From contig NZ_FORY01000004.1 of assembly GCF_900114135.1 (NCBI RefSeq), positions 207,860 through 271,859 on the forward strand: a DNA stretch of 64,000 nt. The letters are read 5' to 3'. Shown in pieces: positions 37,593-46,252 of this stretch. Under the pieces are notes generated by a model. The model did not search any database and had not been told where the DNA came from. It saw only the letters and a program-made list of their open reading frames with translations. Both the position numbers and the translations under genes were made by a program. This DNA is from Celeribacter halophilus (lineage in GTDB: Bacteria > Pseudomonadota > Alphaproteobacteria > Rhodobacterales > Rhodobacteraceae). Numbering within the stretch: position 1 is the first letter of the stretch; each line of letters opens with the position of its first letter.

Positions 37593-39239
37593 TTAAGCAA
37601 CATCCACGTGCAGCGACGGAGGTGTCCAGTCGCGGCCCGGAATAGAAGACAACAGATTTTGCGTGTAGGGGTGCTGCGGGTTGGCGAAGACTTCGGCGGT
37701 CAGGCCGGTCTCCACGATTTCACCCTTTTGCATGACGATGACGCGATCACAAAGCTGGGCTGCGACCCTGAGATCGTGGGTCACAAACAGCAGCGAGAGG
37801 TTCAACCGATCGCGCAAATCGGCAAGCAATTTAAGAACCTGCGCCTGCACAGACACATCCAGCGCCGAGACAGGTTCATCGGCAACGATGACTTTCGGCT
37901 CAAGCGCCAACGCGCGCGCAATGCCGATGCGCTGACGCTGCCCGCCGGAAAACTCATGCGGGAAACGGTTGGCCGCAGCGGGAGAAAGTTCGACAAGCTC
38001 CAAAAGCTTTTTGGCCTCTTCACGGGCCTGCGCCGGATCGGTGCCATGCACAATCGGCCCCTGAGCAATCAGATCAACCACCCGCTTGCGGGGATTGAGC
38101 GAAGCCATCGGGTCTTGGAACACCATTTGGATATGCTGACGCAAAGCCCGCAATTCTTTGGGTGTTGCCGCCAGCAGGTCACTGCCGTCCAGTTCGACAG
38201 AGCCTTGGTCACATTCCAGGAGCCGCGTGACGATCCGCGAGACCGTGGTTTTGCCTGAACCGCTTTCGCCCACAACACCAAGTGTTTCCCCCTGACGCAA
38301 CTCAAAGCTCAGATCCTTGACCGCAGTCACGGCCTTGCGCTTGCCCGCAAACATCCCGCCTCGTGCCGCAAAGGTCTTTTTGAGACCTGTGCCCTTGAGA
38401 ACCACTGGCGCGTCAGACGCGATTTTGAGCGGCGGCGGCGTCAGTGCCGGCACGGCGCCGATCAGGGCCCGTGTGTAAGGGTGTTGCGGATGGTTCAACA
38501 CCTGATCCGTGGTGCCGCTTTCGACCAGTTCGCCACGGCACAGCACGGCCACCTTGTCAGCGATTTCGGCCACAACACCGAAGTCGTGGGTGATGAACAG
38601 AACCCCCGCGCCTTCTTCTTCCTGCAATTCCCGAATGAGTTTGAGAATTTGCAACTGCGTGGTGACGTCGAGCGCCGTGGTCGGCTCGTCCGCAATGATC
38701 AGCTTGGGCGACAAAACGAGCGACATGGCGATCATCACCCGCTGACGCTGCCCGCCGGAAATCTGGTGCGGGTAGGCGTTGTAGGCCGATGCGGGATCAG
38801 TGATATGCACCCGTTCGAGCATCTCGATAGCGCGGGCCTTCCGATCAGCCTTGCCCAGTTTCGTGTGCAGACGCAACACTTCGTCGATCTGCCAACCCAC
38901 AGTCTTTTGCGGGTTGAGAGCCGTCATCGGCTCTTGGAAGATCATCGAAATGTCGGCCCCACGCAGATTGCGCATTTCGGCGTCGGTTTTGCCGCGCAAT
39001 TCTTCGCCCAGAAACCGGATCGCACCGCCGGTAACGCGCACATGCGGCTCCGGCAAAAGCCCCATGATCGCACCGGCGCAAAGCGATTTGCCCGAGCCGC
39101 TTTCCCCCACAAGGCAGACGATCTCACCGGGTTCAATGATCAGGTCAAGCCCTTCGAGGGCATAGGGACGGTCCGCGCCTTTCGGAAGCGAAATTTCAAG
39201 ATTGCACAGTTCGAGGACGGGAGGAGGTGTCTTGGTCAT
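37593..39239 (-). CDS. Peptide-type ABC transporter, fused double ATP-binding protein (DppD-DppF)
   Basis: A 548-residue fusion of two oligopeptide-family ATPases. First half: [28 protein letters not shown]; second half: [41 protein letters not shown]. Each half ends in the family's C-terminal oligopeptide extension ([12 protein letters not shown] and [13 protein letters not shown]). It powers the DppB/C-type permeases just upstream. Start overlaps DppC-like stop (ATGA). Confidence 0.94.
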   Translation of the reverse strand: MTKTPPPVLELCNLEISLPKGADRPYALEGLDLIIEPGEIVCLVGESGSGKSLCAGAIMGLLPEPHVRVTGGAIRFLGEELRGKTDAEMRNLRGADISMIFQEPMTALNPQKTVGWQIDEVLRLHTKLGKADRKARAIEMLERVHITDPASAYNAYPHQISGGQRQRVMIAMSLVLSPKLIIADEPTTALDVTTQLQILKLIRELQEEEGAGVLFITHDFGVVAEIADKVAVLCRGELVESGTTDQVLNHPQHPYTRALIGAVPALTPPPLKIASDAPVVLKGTGLKKTFAARGGMFAGKRKAVTAVKDLSFELRQGETLGVVGESGSGKTTVSRIVTRLLECDQGSVELDGSDLLAATPKELRALRQHIQMVFQDPMASLNPRKRVVDLIAQGPIVHGTDPAQAREEAKKLLELVELSPAAANRFPHEFSGGQRQRIGIARALALEPKVIVADEPVSALDVSVQAQVLKLLADLRDRLNLSLLFVTHDLRVAAQLCDRVIVMQKGEIVETGLTAEVFANPQHPYTQNLLSSIPGRDWTPPSLHVDVA

Positions 39240-40111
39240 TTTTTCTGCCTCGGATTGAGCGCATCATTGAGCCCCTCGCCCAGAAGCGAAAAGGAAAGCA
39301 CGGTGAGGATGATCGCGATGCCGGGGATCACGGCGCAGTAAGGTGCGGAGCGCAGCACAGCACGACCCTGACCAATCATATTGCCCCAGCTGGCATAGTT
39401 CGGGTCTCCAAGCGCAAGAAAGGCCAGTGCGCTTTCCATCAGGATCGACAGCGCCATGATGACGGAGGCGTAGACCACAATCGGCGGCATGGCATTGGGC
39501 AGGATTTCACGAAAGATGATGGAGGTGTTCGACACGCCCAGATTGCGCGCGGCATCGACAAATTCGCGATTTCTCAGGGACATGAACTCGGCACGCACCA
39601 TACGGGCGGGCGCGGTCCAGCTCACGATGCCGATGGCCAGCGTGATCCATTCGATCTTGGACCCCATGATCGCGACGAGTGTCAGCAGAAGGACAAAGTT
39701 CGGAATGGTCTGGAAGGCTTCGGTAATCCGCATCAGGACATCATCGACCCATCCGCCAAAATATCCGGCCAGAGCGCCAATGACGACACCGATCACGATG
39801 GCAACCAATGTGGCAACCACCCCGATCAAAAGGGAGATGCGCGCGCCGTAGAAGACTCCTGCGAGCACATCCCGCCCAAGTTGATCCGTGCCCAGAGGCG
39901 TGGCCCAGTTGACGAAAGGCGGGGTCAGCGGATCGCCTGCACGACGCAGCGGGTCTCCCGGCTCGATGAGGCCAGCAGAGAGCGCCATGAGCACCACGAC
40001 GGCAAAGAGAACGAGGCCCAGAACGGCAGCACGGTTGCGTTTGTAGCGGCGCCAGAACATCACATAGCGCGGCGGCTCGGGCGGGGCGATTTCAGTATCA
40101 GCAAGGGTCAT
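39236..40111 (-). CDS. Peptide-type ABC transporter permease (DppC type)
   Basis: A 291-residue permease with an N-terminal OppC_N helix, PLGTDQLGRDVLAGVFYGARISLLIGVV (family hallmark) and the EAA loop REFVDAARNLGVSNTSIIFREILPNA. Overlaps DppB-like stop by ATGA. Confidence 0.93.
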   Translation of the reverse strand: MTLADTEIAPPEPPRYVMFWRRYKRNRAAVLGLVLFAVVVLMALSAGLIEPGDPLRRAGDPLTPPFVNWATPLGTDQLGRDVLAGVFYGARISLLIGVVATLVAIVIGVVIGALAGYFGGWVDDVLMRITEAFQTIPNFVLLLTLVAIMGSKIEWITLAIGIVSWTAPARMVRAEFMSLRNREFVDAARNLGVSNTSIIFREILPNAMPPIVVYASVIMALSILMESALAFLALGDPNYASWGNMIGQGRAVLRSAPYCAVIPGIAIILTVLSFSLLGEGLNDALNPRQKK

Positions 40112-41097
40112 GCGAGTTCAATCCGGCTGTCGAGACGTGCGTAAAGCAGGTCGGTGAGAAAGTTGACGACGACGACGATGATGGCGCAGAGGAAGATGAT
40201 CCCCATCAAGGTGTTCATGTCGCGCTGCACAACAGACTGGTAGGCAAGCTGTCCCAGTCCGGGCAGGGTGAAGATGGTTTCGACCACGATAGAGCCCCCC
40301 AGCACGGTGGAGAATTGCAACCCCAGAAGCGTGATCACAGGTAACAGCGCGTTGCGCATGATGTGGTGGATCATGAGGCGGCCTTCCTTGGCGCCTTTGG
40401 CCCGTGCGGTGCGGACATAATCGAGATCGGCCACTTCCATCACAGAGGCCCGCATCAGGCGTAGGTAGAAGGCCAGATAGATCAGCGACAGCGCGGCGGT
40501 CGGCATGATCAGGTGGCGAATGACATCCCAGACGTGATCCCAACCGGTGTAGAAAGCGGCAATGGTCTTGATCCCGCCCACCGGCAACCAGCCGAGTTTG
40601 ACGGAGAAAACCAGCATCAACATCAGGGAGAGGAAAAACGATGGCGTTGCGTAGAACACGAGGCCCAGAACGGAGATCAGGTTGTCCGTCGCGGAATAGG
40701 CGCGGCGCGCAGCAATCGCTCCAAGCGCGATACCCGCGGTGAAGGCAATGCTCAAAGACGCCGCCATCAGCATCAACGTGGTCCCGAGGCGTTCCATCAG
40801 GACCGTTGATACAGGTTGTTCATAGACAAAGGACCAGCCGAAATCAAAAGAGGCCAGCTTGACCATATAGCGCCAAAGCTGGACCCAGATCGGTTGATCC
40901 AGCCCGTATTCGGCCCGCAGTCGCGCAATAAATGCGGCATCGGCCCCGCCCATATCACCGACCAAAGCGTCCACCGTGTCGCCCGGTGCGAGTTTAAGCA
41001 AAAGAAACGTGCCAATCATGATCAGGATGACCACGGGGATGGCCTGAGCCAGACGCCTCAGCGCGTAGACCAGAATCGGAGGCATGTGCAGTGTCAT
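40108..41097 (-). CDS. Peptide-type ABC transporter permease (DppB type)
   Basis: A 329-residue permease with TM1 VYALRRLAQAIPVVILIMIGTFLLLKLAPGD, the EAA loop DYVRTARAKGAKEGRLMIHHIMRNALLPV and the late ETIFTLPGLGQL, all typical. It is separated from the binding-protein gene by an intrinsic terminator, so its level is expected to be well below that of the binding protein. Confidence 0.93.
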   Translation of the reverse strand: MTLHMPPILVYALRRLAQAIPVVILIMIGTFLLLKLAPGDTVDALVGDMGGADAAFIARLRAEYGLDQPIWVQLWRYMVKLASFDFGWSFVYEQPVSTVLMERLGTTLMLMAASLSIAFTAGIALGAIAARRAYSATDNLISVLGLVFYATPSFFLSLMLMLVFSVKLGWLPVGGIKTIAAFYTGWDHVWDVIRHLIMPTAALSLIYLAFYLRLMRASVMEVADLDYVRTARAKGAKEGRLMIHHIMRNALLPVITLLGLQFSTVLGGSIVVETIFTLPGLGQLAYQSVVQRDMNTLMGIIFLCAIIVVVVNFLTDLLYARLDSRIELA

Positions 41098-41139
41098 TGT
41101 CGTTGGATCCTTCGGGATCGTGCCATTGGAAAGTCTTGG

Positions 41140-41173
41140 AAAAAAGGCGGGCGCGAAGGGTCACGCGCCCGCC
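41140..41173 (-). terminator. Intrinsic terminator/attenuator between binding protein and permease
   Basis: Read on the minus strand, GGCGGGCGCG and CGCGCCCGCC form a perfect 10-bp GC stem with an 8-nt loop, directly followed by TTTTTT (plus-strand A run at 41140-41145). It starts 12 nt after the binding-protein stop. This is a textbook rho-independent signal inside an operon, setting a high binding-protein to permease ratio by read-through. Confidence 0.88.
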
Positions 41174-41185
41174 AGAGAACAGGTC

Positions 41186-42781
41186 TTACTGTTCGAGCCA
41201 GAGGTCATACCAGCTCGACGAATTCCACCGCGGCGTGTTGTGGTGGTTGTGGAGCTTTTTGGAGGTGACCGAGATGAACGGATGCTCGATCGCGAAGATC
41301 ACCGGCAGCTCTTCCATCGCTTTGGTTTGAATCTCGTGATACATTGCTGCACGTTTCTCTACGTCCAACTCGGACGCCGCAGTATCGATCAGTTGATCCA
41401 TTTCATCGCTTTTCCAGCCGAACTGGTTGGTCCAAGGAGTGCCTTCCGGTTGACCGGAGCGCAGCCAGACCATTGTGGACACAGCAGGGTCGGACCGGAA
41501 CTGGTGCCAGCCGTTCGCTGTATCGAAATCATGGTCACGGTAAACACCGTTCAAAAAGCCCGGCGCATCGTTGGTGAGGATCTCAACATCAATGTCGATC
41601 TCTTTCATCGCTTGCGAGAAATACTCGGCCCAAAGCTGGGTATATTCCCCCCAAGGCGCCGGACGGTGACGCAGGTGGAAACGATAGCCATCATCTTGCA
41701 CCGGATAGCCGGCCTCATCGAGCATGGTCTTGGCCAGTTCTGTGTCATAGGCATAGGTTGGCACTTCATCGGTGTAATTGATGCCACCTGCACTCGGCAC
41801 AGGACCGCGGCCCGGTTTTGCAAAACCGTGCATGACAGTTTGGATCGCATAATCGATGTCGAGACCGTGATACATAGCCTGACGCACTTTCACGTCGGCA
41901 AGGATCGGGTTGCGGTGATTGAACTCGACCGTGGAGTGGGCAACGTTATTTTCATAACCCTGTGTGCCAACATCGAACCGGTCGTCTTTGCTGAAACGGT
42001 CCACATCAGCCATGGACACACCGATAAAGCCGGATTCATGCACTTCGCCCGCTTCCAGAGCGGCGGCAGCGGCGGATTTGTCCTTGATAAAGCGCCAGAC
42101 GATCCGGTCGAGATAGGGATAGCCCTCGCGCCAGTAGTCGTCGTTTTTTTCCGCCAGCACATATTGGCCGCGCTGGTATTCAACAAACTTGAACGGTCCC
42201 GTGCCAACCGGCGCGGTATTGTATTCGTTCTTGAGAATGTCCGTGCCTTCATACAGGTGTTTCGGCACTGGATGCCCCAGATCGGGCATGGCCGCGACGA
42301 AAAGCTCAAGCGGCATAGGTTTGGAATAGTTGAACACAGCCGTATGCGGATCGGGGCAATCGACGCTTTCGAGATTGGCCTGAAGCGCGGAGGAGTAGTT
42401 CAGAAGACCTTTCCAAAGCTCGATGGCGGAAAAGGCAACATCGTCACAAGTAAAGGGCTCGCCATCATGCCAGTTCACGCCCTCGCGCAGTTTGACTGTG
42501 ATCGCCTTGCCGTCTTCAGAGCCTGACCATTCCGTCGCCAGAACGGGTTCGTAGCCCTCGTAGCTCTTGTCGATCAGCGGCTCCATGATTTTGCCGGTGA
42601 TGTTATAGACGCCGGTCGAGGCACGCAGGCCCGGATTCAGGATGCGTTGCTCGGAAATCATATGGATGATCGCCGTGCCGCCTTTCTGGACTTCTTCTTC
42701 CGCATTGGCCACATAGGCCACGGAACTCAGAGCCCCCGTCATGGCAAGTGTGAGCCCTGCCTTTTTCATATTGAATGTCAT
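41186..42781 (-). CDS. Peptide-type ABC transporter, periplasmic binding protein (family 5)
   Basis: A 531-residue DppA/OppA-like protein with a signal peptide ending YVANA. Mature features include AIIHMISEQRILNPGLRAS, VKLREGVNWHDGEPFTCDDV (the family 5 signature), GTGPFKFVEYQRGQYV and KVRQAMYHGLDID. It catches the small peptide-like substrate whose catabolic enzymes are encoded downstream. Starts at ATG 42781 or the Met four codons on. First gene of the operon. Confidence 0.92.
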   Translation of the reverse strand: MTFNMKKAGLTLAMTGALSSVAYVANAEEEVQKGGTAIIHMISEQRILNPGLRASTGVYNITGKIMEPLIDKSYEGYEPVLATEWSGSEDGKAITVKLREGVNWHDGEPFTCDDVAFSAIELWKGLLNYSSALQANLESVDCPDPHTAVFNYSKPMPLELFVAAMPDLGHPVPKHLYEGTDILKNEYNTAPVGTGPFKFVEYQRGQYVLAEKNDDYWREGYPYLDRIVWRFIKDKSAAAAALEAGEVHESGFIGVSMADVDRFSKDDRFDVGTQGYENNVAHSTVEFNHRNPILADVKVRQAMYHGLDIDYAIQTVMHGFAKPGRGPVPSAGGINYTDEVPTYAYDTELAKTMLDEAGYPVQDDGYRFHLRHRPAPWGEYTQLWAEYFSQAMKEIDIDVEILTNDAPGFLNGVYRDHDFDTANGWHQFRSDPAVSTMVWLRSGQPEGTPWTNQFGWKSDEMDQLIDTAASELDVEKRAAMYHEIQTKAMEELPVIFAIEHPFISVTSKKLHNHHNTPRWNSSSWYDLWLEQ

Positions 42782-42906
42782 CGTCTCTCGTTCTCCCGAT
42801 TGATGGTCTGGATCGGCCCTATTGCGCTTGGCCTTATGCTTTGTTGGTGCAGTGCGTCTTGTAGCTTCAAATGACGAGATGGATCACGTATAGTCAACAT
42901 GTAAAG

Positions 42907-42919
42907 CTAAATATTTTAG
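42907..42919. promoter_or_regulatory. AT-rich palindrome, candidate Lrp/AsnC operator in the divergent promoter region
   Basis: CTAAA-TAT-TTTAG at 42907-42919 lies in the 217-nt gap between the importer operon (left) and the SDR-VOC-Lrp operon (right), within an AT-rich stretch (42885-42945) that should contain both promoters. Its composition matches Lrp/AsnC sites, and such a regulator is encoded in the right-hand operon. Confidence 0.4.
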
Positions 42920-42998
42920 ATAAATTGGGATTTTATCCTACACATTGCTCAAAAAGTGGTGTTACGATCTTTTTATTGCGGATAATTCGGGAAAAAAT

Positions 42999-43709
42999 AT
43001 GAAGAAAGTAGCATGGATCACCGGAGCAGGGTCGGGAATCGGCGCTGCGATGGCCGCTGGATTTGCCCAAGCGGGCTATCGCGTGGCGCTCACCGCCCGC
43101 AATCAAGGCGCTCTCGAAGCTGTTGCCGCCGAAATGCCCGCGGCTCAAGATGTTTTCATCCGCGCCGGTGATGTGACGAATCGCACGGATATGGCGCAAG
43201 CCGCCCAAGACATCGCCGCATGGAGTGGCAATCTGACGGTGCTTTGTAACAATGCCGGATTGAACATCCCGAAACGCACATGGGCGGATCTGGACTGGGA
43301 AAGCTGGGATCAGGTGATTGATGTGAATATCACCGGTGCGCTCAATGTCATTGCCGCCTGTCTGCCGATCATGCGCGCGCAACAGGACGGGGTGATGATC
43401 CATACCTCAAGCTGGGCAGGACGGTTTCACTCTCCGGTCAGTGGTGTGGTGTATGGCGCGTCGAAACATGCGTTGTCCGACCTGTCGCTGAGTCTCAACG
43501 ACGAAGAGGGCAAGAACGGCATCCGCTCGACAGCCCTCTGCCCCGCCGAGGTCGCCACACCGCTTCTCGCCAAGCGCCCCGGCTTTGACACCGACAAACT
43601 CGCCGCAATGATCCAACCCGAAGACATGGCCAAAACCGCCGTGTTCGTCGCAGAGATGCAACCCGGCATCAGCCTGCCGGAAATTGTGCTCTCCCCCGTC
43701 CGCAAATAA
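42999..43709 (+). CDS. Short-chain dehydrogenase/reductase
   Basis: A 236-residue classical SDR starting MKKVAWITGAGSGIGAAMAAGFAQAG (NAD(P)-binding TGxxxGIG), with LCNNAGLN, the catalytic Ser in HTSSWAG and YGASKHAL (Tyr-x3-Lys). The ribosome site is weak (CGGGAAAA); the frame extends back to 42945 without a better start. It oxidises or reduces an alcohol/carbonyl. Grouped with a VOC protein and an Lrp regulator, divergent from the importer operon. Confidence 0.9.
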   Translation: MKKVAWITGAGSGIGAAMAAGFAQAGYRVALTARNQGALEAVAAEMPAAQDVFIRAGDVTNRTDMAQAAQDIAAWSGNLTVLCNNAGLNIPKRTWADLDWESWDQVIDVNITGALNVIAACLPIMRAQQDGVMIHTSSWAGRFHSPVSGVVYGASKHALSDLSLSLNDEEGKNGIRSTALCPAEVATPLLAKRPGFDTDKLAAMIQPEDMAKTAVFVAEMQPGISLPEIVLSPVRK

Positions 43710-43740
43710 CGCCGCCAACCATTTCTTTGGAGAATTTGAA

Positions 43741-44601
43741 ATGACCCACCCTGCCAAAGGTATCGACCATTGCTTTGCTCTCGTCGATGATCTCGATGCT
43801 GCCGCCGCGCAATTTCAAGCCCTCGGATTTACGCTTTCGCCCCGTGGTGCCCATTCGGCGGCCAAGGGCACGGCGAATTACACCATCATGTTCCCGAACG
43901 ACTATTTTGAATTGCTGGGCATTTTGGCCCCGACAGAACTGAACGCGGCACGCCGGGAGACCTTGGCAACACAGGGGCAAGGGCTCCATGCCGTCGCCTG
44001 CCGCATCGACGACGCGGAAGAGGCTGCGAAAGCCCTGTCCGCACGTGGCATTGCAACGCAAGGCTTGGGCAGCTTCTCCCGCCCCGTGCCTCTGCCCGAC
44101 GGCTCCGAAGGGGTCGCCGCTTTCTCGACCGTTGCCTTCGCACCAGAGGAGACACCCCTCGGCAGCGTCTTTATGTGTCAGCACAAAACGCGGGAGACCG
44201 TGTGGATTCCGGAGCTTTTCGACCACGCGAACACCGCCTGCGGCCTTGATGCCATTCTGGCCATCTCCGAGACCCCCGAAAAAGATGCAAAAGCCTTCGC
44301 GCGGCTCTGGGCGGCGGGACAAATCTCCGAAGTTGAAGGCGGCTACAAGGTCTCCACCGGCCCGAATTCGGCCTCCCTGATCCTGTGCACACCGGACGCA
44401 ATGGCAGCCCGTTATCCTGCGACAAATCTCGCAGCGACCGCGCAAGGGGCTTTCACAACCCTGCGCCTCAAGACCCACGACCTTGACCGCCTGAAAAGTT
44501 GCCTTGAGCAGTCGGATGTGGCTTTTTCTGAAACATTGAAAGGTGTCTGTGTTGGCCCCGAATTTGCAGCAGGAGTAGTTATGGAGTTTGTTCCCGCATG
44601 A
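43741..44601 (+). CDS. VOC (glyoxalase-like) family protein
   Basis: A 286-residue protein starting MTHPAKGIDHCFALVDDLDAAAAQFQALGFTLSPRG, with GTANYTIMFPNDYFELLGIL; this is the glyoxalase-like (PF13468-type) arrangement of two VOC modules with a His/Glu metal site. Activity unknown; relatives include dioxygenases, isomerases and lyases. ATG 43741 follows GGAG; coupled to the regulator by ATGA. Confidence 0.8.
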   Translation: MTHPAKGIDHCFALVDDLDAAAAQFQALGFTLSPRGAHSAAKGTANYTIMFPNDYFELLGILAPTELNAARRETLATQGQGLHAVACRIDDAEEAAKALSARGIATQGLGSFSRPVPLPDGSEGVAAFSTVAFAPEETPLGSVFMCQHKTRETVWIPELFDHANTACGLDAILAISETPEKDAKAFARLWAAGQISEVEGGYKVSTGPNSASLILCTPDAMAARYPATNLAATAQGAFTTLRLKTHDLDRLKSCLEQSDVAFSETLKGVCVGPEFAAGVVMEFVPA

Positions 44602-45110
44602 CAGAACCGCGCCCCCGCAAGACTGGATCAAAGCCGATCGAAAGCATTACCTTCGATGAAACAGATCGGCGCATTCTGGAAATCCTGCAAAGAGACAGCG
44701 ACACGCCGATTCAGGCCATTTCCGAAGCGGTAGGCCTGTCAGCCAACCCCTGTTGGCGCCGGATCAAGAGGATGGAAGAGGCGGGCGTCATCAAAAAACG
44801 GGTCGCTCTGGTGGACCAGACCCGCGCCAATGTGCCCTTGACCGTGTTCATCGGCGTTAGCACCTCGCATCACGAAATCGACTGGCTGAACAAGTTTCGG
44901 GAATTGATCGACGAAATCCCCGAAGTGGTCGAAGCCTACCGCCTGACCGGCACGGTAGATTATATCCTCAAAGTCGTCGTGCCGGACATGGCCCGTTATG
45001 ACGCCGTATACAAACAGATGATCCAGAAACTGGAGTTCAGTCAGGTCAATTCCATGATCTCTATGGAAGAATTGAAATTCACCACCGCCATCCCCACGGC
45101 GTATCTGTAA
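44598..45110 (+). CDS. Lrp/AsnC family transcriptional regulator
   Basis: A 170-residue regulator. An N-terminal HTH (DETDRRILEILQRDSDTPIQAISEAVGLSANPCWRRIKRMEEAG) is followed by the RAM ligand-binding domain (PEVVEAYRLTGTVDYILKVV). Members bind an amino acid; here cysteine or another product of the neighbouring operon is a candidate (inference). Probably controls the divergent promoters at 42782-42998. Confidence 0.92.
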   Translation: MTEPRPRKTGSKPIESITFDETDRRILEILQRDSDTPIQAISEAVGLSANPCWRRIKRMEEAGVIKKRVALVDQTRANVPLTVFIGVSTSHHEIDWLNKFRELIDEIPEVVEAYRLTGTVDYILKVVVPDMARYDAVYKQMIQKLEFSQVNSMISMEELKFTTAIPTAYL

Positions 45111-45284
45111 CTTTGTCCTGCAAGTCAGCCCCCTGAAGCCCGTGCAAAGGGTGCGCGGATTTTGAGCGGAGTTGCGTCTGTTGCATATTGGGTATCTGCA
45201 TTTTCGGGGTGCTCAATCGCGGCGCCGCGCCCCATCTTATAGGCAGGGAGGAAGAGACCGAGTTACATAAGCGGAGTTCTTCCA

Positions 45285-45494
45285 ATGGCATATGCCAATG
45301 CACATCATCACGGATCCAACCTGCGCCACAAGCTGGCGCGGCCTTTCATCGCGATCAACCACATGCTCGACAACCTTGCCGAAGCGGTCGCAATGACACA
45401 AGAAGCGCGCCGCGTTGCCGACATGTCGGACGATGCTCTGGCCGCCGAAGGTCTGACACGCGCCGAAGCCATCCAACGCGTGTTCCTCAAATAA
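45285..45494 (+). CDS. Small DUF1127-like protein
   Basis: A 69-residue protein. The C-terminal half (EARRVADMSDDALAAEGLTRAEAIQRVF) has the helix-turn-helix-like LxxLSDxxLxxxGLTRxEI pattern of DUF1127 proteins, small Rhodobacterales proteins that have been linked to RNA turnover or stress in relatives. It is monocistronic, with its own strong terminator; the 170 nt before it must hold its promoter. Confidence 0.65.
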   Translation: MAYANAHHHGSNLRHKLARPFIAINHMLDNLAEAVAMTQEARRVADMSDDALAAEGLTRAEAIQRVFLK

Positions 45495-45519
45495 GCACTG
45501 CGCGACCTGCGCACTAATC

Positions 45520-45575
45520 CGCACCAAATGCGCCCCTTAACTCCGCCGGCGGCGCGTTTGGTGCGATGGCTTTTT
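45520..45575 (+). terminator. Strong intrinsic terminator after the small gene
   Basis: CGCACCAAATGCGCC (45520-45534) pairs with GGCGCGTTTGGTGCG (45551-45565) over 15 bp including one G-T wobble, then ATGGC and TTTTT (45571-45575). Confidence 0.85.
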
Positions 45576-45604
45576 CAGCCCGGCCCAACAGAAAACATCC
45601 TCTC

Positions 45605-46252
45605 TCAGGCCCCACCCGCTTTCAACGCGATGACAGGGCCGCCAGCTGCGGCGGCATCTTCGGGGTCATGGGTGACGAGCAGCGTCGGGATGGCACATGA
45701 TCTCACATGTTCGAAGGTAAAACTCCGCATATCCTCACGCAGCCCTGCATCCAGTTTCGAGAACGGTTCATCCAGCAGCAAGGCCGCAGGTTCGGCCAAC
45801 AATGTGCGCATAAGCGCGGCGCGGGCACGTTGACCGCCCGACAATGTCGCCGGATCACGGTCATAAAGCCCCTCCAGCCCCGCCTGCGTCAAAGCCGTTT
45901 CCACCGCGGCGCGACGTTTTGCTCGCCCACGCAAACTGCACGGCAGACCAAAAGCCAGATTGTCGCCAACCGACATATGCGGAAAGAGCAGTGCATCCTG
46001 AAACATCAATCCGATCCGCCGCGCTTCGGCGGGAAGACTAGTGACATCACGCCCGTTCAACCGCACCGCGCCGGAGAAGTGAAATCCGTGACCAAGATGC
46101 CCGCCAATTGCATCCAACAGGGTCGATTTGCCCACACCGGACGGCCCCATCACAGTCACCACCTCTCCCGCCGGAATCGTCAGGCTCAGTGGGGCAAACA
46201 ACGGCTGCCCGTTCATTGCACGGATGGATAGTGCATCAAGATCAAGGCTCAT
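45605..46252 (-). CDS. ABC transporter ATP-binding protein, YnjD-like
   Basis: A 215-residue ATPase starting MSLDLDALSIRAMNG: Walker A GPSGVGKST, Q-loop MFQDALLFPHMS, signature LSGGQRAR, Walker B ALLLDEPFSKLD and switch His TLLVTHDPED. A longer frame upstream is a shadow of the permease gene. ATG 46252 overlaps the permease stop (ATGA). Family is the poorly characterised YnjBCD importer; substrate unknown. Confidence 0.88.
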   Translation of the reverse strand: MSLDLDALSIRAMNGQPLFAPLSLTIPAGEVVTVMGPSGVGKSTLLDAIGGHLGHGFHFSGAVRLNGRDVTSLPAEARRIGLMFQDALLFPHMSVGDNLAFGLPCSLRGRAKRRAAVETALTQAGLEGLYDRDPATLSGGQRARAALMRTLLAEPAALLLDEPFSKLDAGLREDMRSFTFEHVRSCAIPTLLVTHDPEDAAAAGGPVIALKAGGA

